A program made the translations under genes and the position numbers. The notes beneath the pieces are model-generated. The model was given only the letters and a program-made list of their open reading frames with translations, had not been told where the DNA came from and ran no database searches. This document shows, in pieces, positions 1-10,102 of a DNA stretch of 64,000 bases (positions are counted from its first letter, which is position 1; the number at the start of each line of letters is the position of its first letter). Origin of the DNA: Candidatus Hydrogenedentota bacterium (GTDB lineage Bacteria; Hydrogenedentota; Hydrogenedentia; Hydrogenedentales; JAEUWI01). The stretch lies in assembly GCA_016182605.1 (NCBI GenBank), contig JACPGE010000106.1:105064-169063 (forward strand), written 5' to 3'.

Positions 1-89
1 AGCACCGCGTCCACACCGTCACACGACGTGCCGGACATAAGGCCGACGACAAAGCGGGCCGGTTTTTCCCGAAGCGCAACGATGTCCAT
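1..89 (-). CDS. anmK: Anhydro-N-acetylmuramic acid kinase, N-terminal fragment
   Basis: Only the first 29 codons lie in the window; the gene runs off the left edge. The start codon overlaps the stop of the SpoIID-like gene as TGATG, so it is the third gene of the same minus-strand operon. Reading from 89 downward gives MDIVALREKPARFVVGLMSG followed by TSCDGVDAV, which is the nucleotide-binding N-terminus typical of AnmK (family consensus GLMSGTSxDGxD). AnmK phosphorylates and hydrolyses 1,6-anhydroMurNAc to MurNAc-6-phosphate in cytoplasmic peptidoglycan recycling, which is the substrate of the MurQ domain encoded two genes upstream. The motif and context agree well; the rest of the protein is unseen. 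Confidence 0.85.
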   Translation of the reverse strand, partial: MDIVALREKPARFVVGLMSGTSCDGVDAV

Positions 90-1687
90 CAATACAACCT
101 TTGCAGTTCGATGCCTGTAAAGTAATGGCTTAGAATAGCGGAATAAGTACCGCCTTTCAACGACATTCCTTTTGCGCCCGCCTGACACAACCCCACGCCG
201 TGGCCGCGGCCCGCGCCCTGAAAGCGGAAATGGAGGCCGCCCGCCTTGTCTTTCCAGGTTGAAACCGTGAATAGTGCGCTCGGCAACCCGCCCAGTGCGC
301 GGCGAATCGGCAATTCCTTCTCCACGGTCACCGTGCCCTTGTCGCCCTTGATCTGAACCGACTTGAGCCGCCCGCTCACGCCCCGGTTGCCGCATGTCAC
401 CTGCCGCACCGTGCCCACGGCATGGCTCTTGTTGACCGCAACGCTCAGTTCTGCGGCGCTGAAATCCCGGGTCCAGCGGTGGTTCGCCGAAGCGTCCGCG
501 CACCACGCGCTGCCTGCGCCGCCCACCCATTGCTTCACCGCCGATTCGCTGCCCAGTGTGGCATAGGGCGCTTTGCCGTCCCCATCGTAGCGCCCGCGCA
601 GGGTGGCTTGCGCGGGGCCGGCCCACACGGTGTCGTTGTTTTCGGTCCATCCGCCGCAGTTTGCCGAAAAGACCGTGGGCACGGCGCGCCCTTCACTTAC
701 CAGAATGGCGCCGCGGGTGTCCGCGAGCGCGGCGTCTGTGGCGCCGCCCTGCAATGCAAATCCACCGTAGACGCGGCAATGCTCCTTCGTGCAGAAGTCG
801 AATCCCTCCAGCTTGTGCTTGCCGGCCAGGTTGGCCAGCACCTCGCTGCGCGCCGCCACGGCCTGGGCCTTGAGCGCTTCCACCGGCCAGCTTGCCGGCA
901 TCTCGTAGGGCAACACCCCCTTGAGATAACGCTCAATCTCGAGCGTGGCGACGGCTTCGAGGCCGCCTTTCATCGCCTGGGCGAATTGAAAATCGCCGCC
1001 CACGCGCAGGGCCTCTTTCGCCCCTTCAAAGCGCAATGCAACTTCGCCGGTTCCCTCGAAGGCCGCGGGCAACGCAATGGTCCGCGCGGGCGCCCCGTCG
1101 CGCCGCAGGTGCATCACCGCCACGCCCTCGTCGCGCTTCTCTTCCCGGTGCCACGCCCAAATGGACTGCTTGCCGAGCTGCGCCTTGAGCGGCGCCACGC
1201 TGGATTCCCGATCGAAAATTCCCAGGGCCACCCAATACTGGCGGTTGTCGGCGTCCGCACCGTTGAGCCCTTCGAAGTGCCTGCCGAACACGTGCACCTC
1301 GGGCTGAAAGCCCTGCTGCCGCATCTGTCCGAGATAGGCCTGCAAGAGCGCGTCTTCATTGGAGAGAAAGGCCTTGGCGTAAACGGAAAAGCGGGTTTTC
1401 GGCAGCCGTTTCGTTTCGATGCTCACCGTCCACGCACCCGCTTCCAGTTCTATACGTTCCTTCCCGTGGAGGAGCACGGCGGGCGCCTGGGTGTGCAGGG
1501 ACAGGCTTTTCGCTGCGATGCCGTACTGCACCGCAACCGTGATGGAGCGATCGATTGCAGGCTTCGCCGGACGTTCCGGCGGCGGGCCTGCAAGCCCGGT
1601 GTGGGCGCACCCGCACAAGATAAACAGCGTGCCGGACAGACACGCCCAGCGTCTAATCGCGGTCAAGCGCGCGCTTGAGATGGCCAT
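89..1687 (-). CDS. SpoIID/LytB domain lipoprotein (probable lytic transglycosylase)
   Basis: The protein has 532 aa. The N-terminus is a lipoprotein signal with hydrophobic stretch LSGTLFILCGC and lipobox cysteine about residue 27, so it should be membrane-anchored outside the cytoplasm. Residues about 100-150 look SPOR-like (a glycan-binding fold). The second half is a SpoIID/LytB domain with ERYLKGVLPYEMPASWP followed by EALKAQAVAARS, carrying the conserved PxEM glutamate; near the end is GRGHGVGLCQAGAKGM, also typical. SpoIID enzymes cleave denuded glycan strands and release anhydroMurNAc ends. The gene overlaps the 3' end of the kinase-MurQ gene by 35 nt and its stop overlaps the anmK start, so the three are one operon that makes and reuses anhydro-muropeptides. 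At 532 aa it is longer than B. subtilis SpoIID because of the N-terminal extension. Confidence 0.85.
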   Translation of the reverse strand: MAISSARLTAIRRWACLSGTLFILCGCAHTGLAGPPPERPAKPAIDRSITVAVQYGIAAKSLSLHTQAPAVLLHGKERIELEAGAWTVSIETKRLPKTRFSVYAKAFLSNEDALLQAYLGQMRQQGFQPEVHVFGRHFEGLNGADADNRQYWVALGIFDRESSVAPLKAQLGKQSIWAWHREEKRDEGVAVMHLRRDGAPARTIALPAAFEGTGEVALRFEGAKEALRVGGDFQFAQAMKGGLEAVATLEIERYLKGVLPYEMPASWPVEALKAQAVAARSEVLANLAGKHKLEGFDFCTKEHCRVYGGFALQGGATDAALADTRGAILVSEGRAVPTVFSANCGGWTENNDTVWAGPAQATLRGRYDGDGKAPYATLGSESAVKQWVGGAGSAWCADASANHRWTRDFSAAELSVAVNKSHAVGTVRQVTCGNRGVSGRLKSVQIKGDKGTVTVEKELPIRRALGGLPSALFTVSTWKDKAGGLHFRFQGAGRGHGVGLCQAGAKGMSLKGGTYSAILSHYFTGIELQRLY

Positions 1688-3470
1688 GAAGCTCCCTTAA
1701 TACCCGTTCCGCCCGGTCACGCGGCCACGCCTTCTGGTGCATCAGCACGGCCACCCGGATATCCTGCCCGGCAGCCGCCAACAGAACCGCCCCGTCTTCG
1801 AAGGAAAGTCCCGTAAGTTCTGCCACGATCCGCACCGCCCGCTTTCCAAGTTTGTCGTTGACGGGACGCACCCCCACCATGCGGCCATGATACACGAAAC
1901 CGGAGCGCGCCAGCGCACCCGTGCTGATCCGGTTCAGCACCAGCTTGGTGGCGGTGCCCGCCTTGAGGCGCGTCGATCCCGGCAGCACCTCGGCGCCGGT
2001 GGGCACCGCGATGCACAAGGTGCCATCGAAGGCCGCCTGAGGATTGCAGCTCAACAGAATGGTGGCCGCGCCTGCCTCGCGCGCGCGGTCCAATGCAGCA
2101 CGCACATACGGCGTGTTGCCCGAGGCCGCAATGCCCACAACCACATCCACCGCACGCACGCCGCACGCCTCGATATCGGCGCGGCCCTGCTCCCGATCGT
2201 CCTCGGCCCCTTCTATCGATCGGGTCAACGCGCCTTCGCCCCCCGCGATGATTCCCGTCACCTGCTCCGGCGCGACACCGAATGTGGGCGGACACTCCGA
2301 CGCATCCAGTACCCCCAGCCGTCCGCTCGTGCCCGCGCCGATGTAGATTAAGCGCCCGCCCTGTGCGAAGGCATCGCTCACCAGATCGATGGCCCGGGCA
2401 ATTTCTTCGTGAACGGTGGCGGCCGCGCGAAGGCATTCCTCGTCCGCTGCCTGCATGGTCTCCACAATCTCCGCCGCACTCAGGGCATCCAGGGGGCGCT
2501 GGCCCGCGCGCGCTTCTTCTGTTGCAGACAGGGCGGGGAGTACGCCGTCCGCCGGACGCTCCCACCACAGGGTCCAGGGGCAGGTGTCCCGGTGATCGCG
2601 CAGTGCCGCGACTGCGGCGTGCCCTTCCACGCGCGTCGGCTGCACGGTGCATGAAAGCCGTGTTTGCACGGCCACTTCAAAGGCCGCACGAAAGCCATGA
2701 CATTCCCGGAACACACCGCCGTGAACGAATAGGGGCACGGATTCAACGTTCGCGAATACGCCGCGCAGCGACGCCGTGAATATGGCAAGCTTCTCCGCTT
2801 CCGAATTGATGCAGGCCTGCGCCACCCTGTCTCCCGCCGCCGCCGCTTCCGACACCTGCCGCGCAAGCGACGCAATGGCGCCCTTGCCCGCGCGCGCAAG
2901 ATATTCCGGCCAGGCGCGCTCCACGCGCAACGCCAGGAATCGCGGCGTCAGCGTTGTCGCCTCGCCAATGCCGTCCAACTCGGCAGCCATGGCCTGAAGT
3001 CCGCGCATCGCGATTTGATAGGCACTGCCGCAATCCCCGAAATGGGCTCCCCGTCCGCCCCGCCGCATCCAGCCGCCATCCGGGCTGTGCGCCAGAATGG
3101 ACGAGCCGGTGCCTGCGATCGCGAGCACACCCGGTGTGGCGCCCAGATTTGCCAGCAGGATCGGGTGCAGATCGGTGGTAATGCCAATACGATCGACGGG
3201 AAGCGATGCCGCAAGCCCCTCGGCCAAGGCACGCGCCAGTTCGGGGTCGCCTGCGCCCGCCAGGCCGGCGAAGATTGTGCCGATGTTCCCGGGGTGCAGT
3301 TTCAGCATGCCCTCCGCGGTGCGCACGATGCGCTGGATGCAAGCGGGCGCGCCATCGGCCACGAGGTTCAGGCTTCCGCCCGTGAGATCCTCCAGCAACA
3401 GACCCGCCGCGTCGTACAGGCCAAAACGCGAATGCGTGCCACCCCCTTCAATTGCAAGCAGCAGCGCCAT
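1653..3470 (-). CDS. murQ: Fused BadF-type MurNAc/GlcNAc kinase and MurQ N-acetylmuramic acid-6-phosphate etherase
   Basis: This is a 605-aa two-domain protein. Residues 1 to about 290 are a BadF/BadG/N-acetylglucosamine-kinase ASKHA domain, opening with LLAIEGGGTHSRFGLYDAAG (phosphate-1 loop) and containing ATPGVLAIAGTGSSILA. Residues about 325-605 are MurQ, with RLIYIGAGTSGRLGVLDASE, CPPTFG and the IEGAEDD segment containing the family's catalytic glutamates. The kinase half resembles MurK-type kinases that act on MurNAc/GlcNAc; the etherase half splits MurNAc-6-P into GlcNAc-6-P and D-lactate. Both reactions would therefore sit on one cytoplasmic polypeptide. It is the first gene of the operon with the SpoIID-like and anmK genes. 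The usual MurQ length is about 300 aa, so the fusion doubles it. Kinase specificity (MurNAc versus GlcNAc) cannot be read from sequence alone. Confidence 0.9.
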   Translation of the reverse strand: MALLLAIEGGGTHSRFGLYDAAGLLLEDLTGGSLNLVADGAPACIQRIVRTAEGMLKLHPGNIGTIFAGLAGAGDPELARALAEGLAASLPVDRIGITTDLHPILLANLGATPGVLAIAGTGSSILAHSPDGGWMRRGGRGAHFGDCGSAYQIAMRGLQAMAAELDGIGEATTLTPRFLALRVERAWPEYLARAGKGAIASLARQVSEAAAAGDRVAQACINSEAEKLAIFTASLRGVFANVESVPLFVHGGVFRECHGFRAAFEVAVQTRLSCTVQPTRVEGHAAVAALRDHRDTCPWTLWWERPADGVLPALSATEEARAGQRPLDALSAAEIVETMQAADEECLRAAATVHEEIARAIDLVSDAFAQGGRLIYIGAGTSGRLGVLDASECPPTFGVAPEQVTGIIAGGEGALTRSIEGAEDDREQGRADIEACGVRAVDVVVGIAASGNTPYVRAALDRAREAGAATILLSCNPQAAFDGTLCIAVPTGAEVLPGSTRLKAGTATKLVLNRISTGALARSGFVYHGRMVGVRPVNDKLGKRAVRIVAELTGLSFEDGAVLLAAAGQDIRVAVLMHQKAWPRDRAERVLRELHGHLKRALDRD

Positions 3471-3591
3471 CGGCTACGCGCCCAACCGGCGGCCGCCGCG
3501 ACGCATATGTGCACCATGGGGAATCAAGTACAGCAAGGTCTCCGTGAATTAAGGGCCTCGTTCAAGCGTATACAAAGCGCCGGGAACAAAT

Positions 3592-3810
3592 CTAGCCCGG
3601 ATAAATCACGGGCTCCACGCGTTCGTTCCGTAACTCCTTCTTGGACCCGCAATTGCCGCAACATGCTCGGCGGTATCGCCGGACAGCCCGTGATTTATCC
3701 TGCCCGGTGAACGCCAGCACCATCGTCACGCTGAGCATATTTCACCACCTTCCAAGTCGAACTCGTTGCCAAGAAGCCTTGAAGTGGTGAAATATGCGGG
3801 CTAGCCCGGA
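3592..3810. repeat. Nested inverted-repeat element bounded by 10-bp direct repeats
   Basis: Two hairpin-forming inverted repeats lie in series: 3599-3614 with 3685-3700 (16 bp perfect, GGATAAATCACGGGCT) and 3735-3748 with 3784-3797 (14 bp perfect, GCATATTTCACCAC). The block is bounded by the direct repeat CTAGCCCGGA at 3592-3601 and 3801-3810; the right copy lies in a 12-bp palindrome CGGGCTAGCCCG. No ORF spans it. It lies between the divergent kinase-MurQ and dprA-like genes. It could be a MITE/REP-like dispersed element or a structured leader; only a genome-wide copy search would decide. Confidence 0.55.
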
Positions 3811-3851
3811 CAGCAATAGCTCCTGTATTTTCGAAACGCTATCTGCATCCA

Positions 3852-3881
3852 TTGACACGCCCCGGGTCTTCGATTCAATAT
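3852..3881 (+). promoter_or_regulatory. Predicted sigma70 promoter of the dprA-like gene
   Basis: TTGACA at 3852-3857 and CAATAT at 3876-3881 are separated by 18 bp, so transcription would begin near 3888. That is downstream of an upstream in-frame ATG (3880), which supports a GTG start at 3925. Confidence 0.5.
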
Positions 3882-3924
3882 GGCCCATCGTGTTCTGTGT
3901 TTCGCCTCCGGAGAGATCGACGCT

Positions 3925-4851
3925 GTGTCCAGCGATGCCCTTTATACACTCCTGCTCGCATTGCAGTGCCGGCACGGCCTCGGCCCCGCAAGGCTCGCGG
4001 AACTGATCCAGGTGGCCCAGGATCGGTTGGAGCCGCTCCTGGCGTCGCCAGGAAGACCCCTGCGGGAACTCGCCCAGCACTTTCCAGCGCTCTCCCAGGA
4101 GGCCTTGCTGGCCCTGCACCGTTGCACGCAGGAAGACTTGGCGCAGGGGCGCGGTTTTTTCGCCGAAGGCCGCGAACGCGGCATCCAGTGGAGCACCCCC
4201 GGCGACACCCCGTTGCTCTTCGAATTGCTGGCGCCGTTGGAAAAAGAGGCGCCGCCCCTCCTGCATTACCGGGGAAATCTCGATCTCCTCAGCCGGCCCC
4301 GCGCAGGCATTGCCGGAACGCAGCACCCCAGTGCCGGGGGAACCGCGCTCGCAGGACACTGCGCACACGCCGCCGCCGAACTCGGTTGCGTCGTGGTCAC
4401 CGGCGGGGCAAAGGGTGTCGATACGGCCGCCTTCGAGGCTGTGCTCCAGTCTGGCGGCGCCACCATCCTCGTCTTGCCCTATGGACTTTCCCGAACGCCG
4501 GAAGCACTGTTGCGCCACCTGCATCCCGGCGGCCCCATGCTGCTCCTTTCCGAGTGCCCGCACGATGCCCGCTGGAGCACCACCGCTGCCGTGATGCGCA
4601 ACCGTCTCATTGCGGCGCTTTCCCAATGGTTGTGTGTCATTGAATCCCGCAGTCCGGGAGGCGCCACCCGGACTGCCGAATACGCCGTCAGGCTGGGGCG
4701 GCCCCTGTTCTACGCCGGCGGGCTTGCCGAACAGCGCTTCCGGCCCACGGGTATCGGTCAGACGATCCCAGAGATCCCTACAGCAGGCTGGTTCCAGGAG
4801 CGCATCGCCGGCGGCGGGGTGGGCAAACCGCATCAGGGCGACCTGTTCTGA
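3925..4851 (+). CDS. dprA: DprA/Smf-family DNA-processing protein
   Basis: The chosen GTG start at 3925 has a Shine-Dalgarno GGAGAG about 9 nt upstream and gives 308 aa; an in-frame ATG at 3880 would add 15 residues but lies at the probable promoter -10. The N-terminus (LLLALQCRHGLGPARLAELI) matches the helix-hairpin-helix entry of DprA. A Rossmann-like core follows: IAGTQHPSAGGTALAGH, then ELGCVVVTGGAKGVDTAAFE, ILVLPYGLSRTPEALLRHL and LLLSECPHDARWSTTAAVMR, paralleling the DprA GSR...SGxAxGID...GxG...SE motifs. DprA loads RecA on incoming single-stranded DNA in natural transformation. Substitutions such as GTQ for the usual GSR make it a divergent member. A comF homologue lies at 26981-27820. 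No winged-helix C-terminus is evident. Confidence 0.75.
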   Translation: MSSDALYTLLLALQCRHGLGPARLAELIQVAQDRLEPLLASPGRPLRELAQHFPALSQEALLALHRCTQEDLAQGRGFFAEGRERGIQWSTPGDTPLLFELLAPLEKEAPPLLHYRGNLDLLSRPRAGIAGTQHPSAGGTALAGHCAHAAAELGCVVVTGGAKGVDTAAFEAVLQSGGATILVLPYGLSRTPEALLRHLHPGGPMLLLSECPHDARWSTTAAVMRNRLIAALSQWLCVIESRSPGGATRTAEYAVRLGRPLFYAGGLAEQRFRPTGIGQTIPEIPTAGWFQERIAGGGVGKPHQGDLF

Positions 4852-5215
4852 GACCTGCCCAGTCTCGCCGTGGGACCGGGCGAGGGCCCAGAATGCATCA
4901 CAAAGGCTTTTTGTGCTACACTTTAGCCACTTCCAAGCCTCCCGATACCGCCACGCGCCAGATGAGTTTCCGGCGTGGCGCCGCGGGGGAATAAAGGCTA
5001 AGTCCCTTCTGTTATTATGGTTGGGAAGGGCGCTGGGAACCATGGCGCACGGGTCTCGCGCCTGCTTCTCCACAAATTCCTGCGGAACAGGAGTTTGTCT
5101 GATTTTCTGCCCGTCCGCGTGGGAATCCTCCGCGATACGGCAGCCGCTTCCCGAAACACTGGTCGCATGCGGGTGAGGTGCCCCCGGGGCGTCCCCCGAA
5201 TTGCAGGAGAATCCC
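4852..5215. other. Gene-free leader upstream of the suf operon
   Basis: The 364-bp interval between dprA and sufB contains no supported ORF. A TACACT hexamer at 4917-4922 and a TTATTATGG stretch near 5012 could be -10 elements, but no good -35 partner was found. The end carries the sufB ribosome-binding site GCAGGAGA (5203-5210). No SufR/IscR gene or clear operator was recognised. Confidence 0.4.
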
Positions 5216-6715
<1,500 letters not shown>

Positions 6716-6717
6716 TC

Positions 6718-7479
6718 ATGTTGGAAGTACGCAATCTCAAGGCTTCGGTAGACGGCAATCCGATCCTTCGCGGGATCGATCTCACCGTGAAGGAAGGCGA
6801 AGTCCACGCCATCATGGGGCCCAACGGCTCCGGCAAGAGCACCTTTGCCCAGGTCCTCGCGGGCCATGCGGCCTATGAAGTGGAAGAGTCCAGTTCAGTG
6901 ACCTTCCTCGGTGAAGACCTGCTGGACATGCCCGCCGAAGAGCGCGCGCGCCTTGGCCTTTTTCTGGCCTTCCAGTATCCCGTCGAGATTCCAGGCATCA
7001 CCAACAGCTATTTCCTCAAGGCGGCCGTGAACGAGATCCGCGTGAGCCGCGGCCTGGAAGAACTCGATGCCATGGATTTCGCCGATCAACTCAAGGAAAA
7101 GATGGAACTCATCAACGTCGATCCGCGCTTCGCGGAACGCTTTGTGAACCACGGCTTTTCCGGCGGCGAAAAGAAACGCAACGAGATCCTGCAGTTGGCC
7201 GTCATGGAGCCGCGCCTCGCCATCCTCGATGAAACGGACTCGGGCCTCGACATCGACGCCCTGCGCGTCGTGTCGGAAGGCGTGAACAAGCTCCGCTCGG
7301 AAAACCGGGCGTTCATCCTGGTCACGCACTACCAGCGCCTGCTGGATTACATCGTTCCCGACTTCGTGCACGTCCTCTACAAGGGGCGCATCGTCCGCTC
7401 CGGCGGCAAGGAACTTGCCCTGGAACTGGAAGAAAAAGGCTACGACTGGCTGCGGGAAACGGAAGACGCCCTCGTCTGA
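6718..7479 (+). CDS. sufC: Fe-S cluster assembly ATPase SufC
   Basis: This 253-aa ABC-type ATPase has Walker A GPNGSGKST about residue 35, the SufC-type signature FSGGEKKRNEILQ and Walker B LAILDETDSGLDIDALRVV. The length equals the family norm (about 250 aa). SufC hydrolyses ATP to drive conformational change in SufBC2D; it is a soluble protein, not a transporter. It sits 2 nt after sufB and 25 nt before sufD in the suf operon. Confidence 0.97.
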   Translation: MLEVRNLKASVDGNPILRGIDLTVKEGEVHAIMGPNGSGKSTFAQVLAGHAAYEVEESSSVTFLGEDLLDMPAEERARLGLFLAFQYPVEIPGITNSYFLKAAVNEIRVSRGLEELDAMDFADQLKEKMELINVDPRFAERFVNHGFSGGEKKRNEILQLAVMEPRLAILDETDSGLDIDALRVVSEGVNKLRSENRAFILVTHYQRLLDYIVPDFVHVLYKGRIVRSGGKELALELEEKGYDWLRETEDALV

Positions 7480-7504
7480 GACGCGTGTGCGCAGGAGTTA
7501 CGTG

Positions 7505-8833
7505 ATGAGTGAAATCCCACAATCCAAGGTGCGCGACGCCTACCTGGCGTTGACCGCCGCACGCCCCAACGGCAACACGCCCGCGTGGGTGCAGGCGCTT
7601 CATGCCGAGGGCGAGTCGCTGCTGCGCGAGACGGAATTGCCCCACACGCGCATGGAAGAGTGGCGGCAGACGAATATCAACGCCATCAACGAGCGAACCT
7701 TTGCGCCGCTGACCGACGCGCCGGATCATGGCGTCGACGCGGACAGCGTGGCCGCCCTGCGCTTTGTCAACGGCGTATGCAGCGAATCCGTATTCGTCAA
7801 TGGGTTCCATGTCCCCGGTCTTGGCTCCCGCAAGGATCTGCCGGCCAAGGTGGCTGTTACCGGCCTATGCAACGCCCAGTTGGGCGATCATGCAGAGACC
7901 GTGAAGGCACACCTGAACCATCATCTCGGCGCGCGCAACGCCTATACGGCATTGAACACGGCTTTCCTGCAGGATGGCGCCTTCGTGCACGTGCCGCGCA
8001 ATACGGTGGTTGAGACGCCGATTCATCTGCTGTTCCTGGCCACGCCCGCGCTGGAGGACTGCTCTGCCGCCATCCGCAACCTCATCGTGCTGGAAGAAGG
8101 CGCGCAGGCCACCATCATTCTCTCTTTTGCGGGCAACGCGGGCGCCGCAGCCTACCTCTCCAACGTGGTGGACGAAATCAGCCTCGGCGCAAACGCCTCG
8201 CTTACCCTGTGCAAGCTCGTGCGCGAGGGTGCGCAAGGCAACCACCTCGCGACCACCGAAGTCCATCAGCACCGCGACAGCCGCTTCCACGCCCACACCT
8301 TTTCCATGGAAGGCGCGGTCATCCGCAACCAGTTGTGCGTGAATCTTGCCGGCGAGGGCGCCGAGTGCAAGCTCAACGGCCTGTACCTGAACGACGGCAA
8401 CCGGCTCATTGACAATGCGCTCCAACTCACCCACACGGTGCCCCGGTGCAGCAGCCGCATTGCCTACAAGGGCATTCTCGATGGCAAGAGCAAATCGGTC
8501 TTTACGGGCAAGGTAAACGTGCTCCGCGATGCGCAGAAAACCGATTCGAACCAGATCAGCAACAATCTGATGCTCTCCGACACGGCGGCCATCGACGCGA
8601 AACCCCAATTGGAAATTTATGCGGACGACGTGAAGTGCACCCACGGCGCCACCGTGGGGTCGTCGCCGCCGGAAATCATCTTCTACTTCCGCAGCCGCGG
8701 CATTGATGAAGCCACCGCCCGCGGCATGCTAACCTACGGGTTCGCCGGCGAAATCGTGGATGAAATGAATATCGACGCCGTACATGCCCCGCTGTCCGCC
8801 TACATTTACGACAAGTACAGCCCGAAGATCTGA
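7505..8833 (+). CDS. sufD: Fe-S cluster assembly protein SufD
   Basis: The protein has 442 aa from ATG 7505, which follows CAGGAG (7492-7497) at good spacing; an upstream in-frame reading into sufC is not needed. It has the SufB/SufD beta-helix fold: RMEEWRQTNINAINERTF near the N-terminus, HVPRNTVVETPIHLLFLA and NLIVLEEGAQATIILSF, then GKSKSVFTGKVNVLRDAQKT, and CTHGATVGSSPPEIIFYFRS with GIDEATARGMLTYGFAGEI at the C-terminus. The CTHGAT histidine is conserved in SufD and is implicated in cluster assembly at the SufB-SufD interface. It is the partner of SufB and SufC in the same operon. Confidence 0.95.
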   Translation: MSEIPQSKVRDAYLALTAARPNGNTPAWVQALHAEGESLLRETELPHTRMEEWRQTNINAINERTFAPLTDAPDHGVDADSVAALRFVNGVCSESVFVNGFHVPGLGSRKDLPAKVAVTGLCNAQLGDHAETVKAHLNHHLGARNAYTALNTAFLQDGAFVHVPRNTVVETPIHLLFLATPALEDCSAAIRNLIVLEEGAQATIILSFAGNAGAAAYLSNVVDEISLGANASLTLCKLVREGAQGNHLATTEVHQHRDSRFHAHTFSMEGAVIRNQLCVNLAGEGAECKLNGLYLNDGNRLIDNALQLTHTVPRCSSRIAYKGILDGKSKSVFTGKVNVLRDAQKTDSNQISNNLMLSDTAAIDAKPQLEIYADDVKCTHGATVGSSPPEIIFYFRSRGIDEATARGMLTYGFAGEIVDEMNIDAVHAPLSAYIYDKYSPKI

Positions 8834-8845
8834 CGGGAACCCCCC

Positions 8846-10102
8846 ATGGCCATCCGCATCTCCGATATAGCCGCCGAGGAAGCCCTCCTGGACGTGGAAG
8901 CGATCCGCGCGGACTTCCCCATTCTCGATCTGGTCCGCAATGGCAACCCCCTGGTCTACCTGGACAACGGCGCCACCTCGCAAACTCCCCGGTGCGTTAT
9001 GGATGCCATTGAGCATTACTACGCTGCGCGCAACGCGAATGTGCACCGCGGCGTGCACTACCTGAGCCAGGCGGCCACCCACGACTTCGAAGAAGCGCGC
9101 AAGAAGGCGGGCCGCTTCATCGGCACGCCCCTCGCCTGCGAAGTCATCTTCACGCGCGGCACCACCGAAGCCATCAATCTGGTGGCCCAGTCCTATGGCC
9201 GCACGCACGTGGGCGCGGGAGATGAAGTGCTTATCTCCTACATGGAGCACCACAGCAACATCGTGCCGTGGCAGATGCTGTGCGAAGAGAAGGGCGCGCA
9301 CCTCAAGGTGATCCCCATCAACGATGCGGGCGAATTGGACATGGACGCCTTTGAACGCCTGCTCAATGAACGCACCAAGATCGTAGCGGTCACCCATGTC
9401 TCGAATGCGCTCGGCACCATTACCCCCATCAAGGAAATCATCCGCATCGCCCATTCAGCGGGCGTGCCGGTGCTGCTCGATGGGGCCCAGGCCATTCCGC
9501 ACATGCCCATCAACGTGTATGAACTCGGCTGCGACTTCTACGCCTTCTCCGCCCACAAAATGTATGGCCCCACAGGCATGGGCGTGCTTTATGGAAAGGC
9601 GCGCCTCCTCGATGCCATGCCCCCCTGGCAGGGCGGCGGCGATATGATCATGTCGGTCACTTTCGAGAAGACCACCTACAATACCCTGCCCTACAAATTT
9701 GAAGCCGGAACGCCCAACATCGAAGGCGCCATCGCCCTGGGCGCGGCCGTGGATTATCTTGAGCGGCTCGGCATGAATGCGATCGCCGCCCACGAACACC
9801 AATTGCTCACCTATGCCACCCGCGCGCTTCAGGAAGTGCCCGGACTCACCATCATCGGCACGGCCAAAGAAAAGGCCGCGGTGATCAGCTTTGTCCTGGA
9901 AAGCGCACACCCGCACGATATCGGCCAGTTGCTCGACGATGCCGGCATTGCCGTGCGCGCCGGACACCACTGCGCCCAGCCGGTGATGCAGCGCTTCGGC
10001 ATTCCCGCCACCACGCGCGCCAGCCTCGCCCTCTACAACACACGGGAAGAGATCGACGCGCTTGTGGCCGCGCTCCACAACGTGAACAAGGTCTTCGGTT
10101 GA
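8846..10102 (+). CDS. sufS: Cysteine desulfurase SufS
   Basis: This is a 418-aa class-V aminotransferase-fold enzyme. Visible signatures are VYLDNGATSQTP near the N-terminus, VIFTRGTTEAINLVAQSYG, YMEHHSNIVPWQ, the PLP-lysine motif FYAFSAHKMYGPTGMGVLYG and the catalytic-cysteine loop VRAGHHCAQPVMQRF, which is the short RxGHHCAxP type of group II (SufS) desulfurases. It releases sulfur from cysteine as persulfide for the SufBCD scaffold, handing it to SufU. Its stop overlaps the sufU start (TGATG), so the two are translationally coupled, as expected for a SufS-SufU pair. About 20 residues precede the usual SufS N-terminus. Confidence 0.96.
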   Translation: MAIRISDIAAEEALLDVEAIRADFPILDLVRNGNPLVYLDNGATSQTPRCVMDAIEHYYAARNANVHRGVHYLSQAATHDFEEARKKAGRFIGTPLACEVIFTRGTTEAINLVAQSYGRTHVGAGDEVLISYMEHHSNIVPWQMLCEEKGAHLKVIPINDAGELDMDAFERLLNERTKIVAVTHVSNALGTITPIKEIIRIAHSAGVPVLLDGAQAIPHMPINVYELGCDFYAFSAHKMYGPTGMGVLYGKARLLDAMPPWQGGGDMIMSVTFEKTTYNTLPYKFEAGTPNIEGAIALGAAVDYLERLGMNAIAAHEHQLLTYATRALQEVPGLTIIGTAKEKAAVISFVLESAHPHDIGQLLDDAGIAVRAGHHCAQPVMQRFGIPATTRASLALYNTREEIDALVAALHNVNKVFG

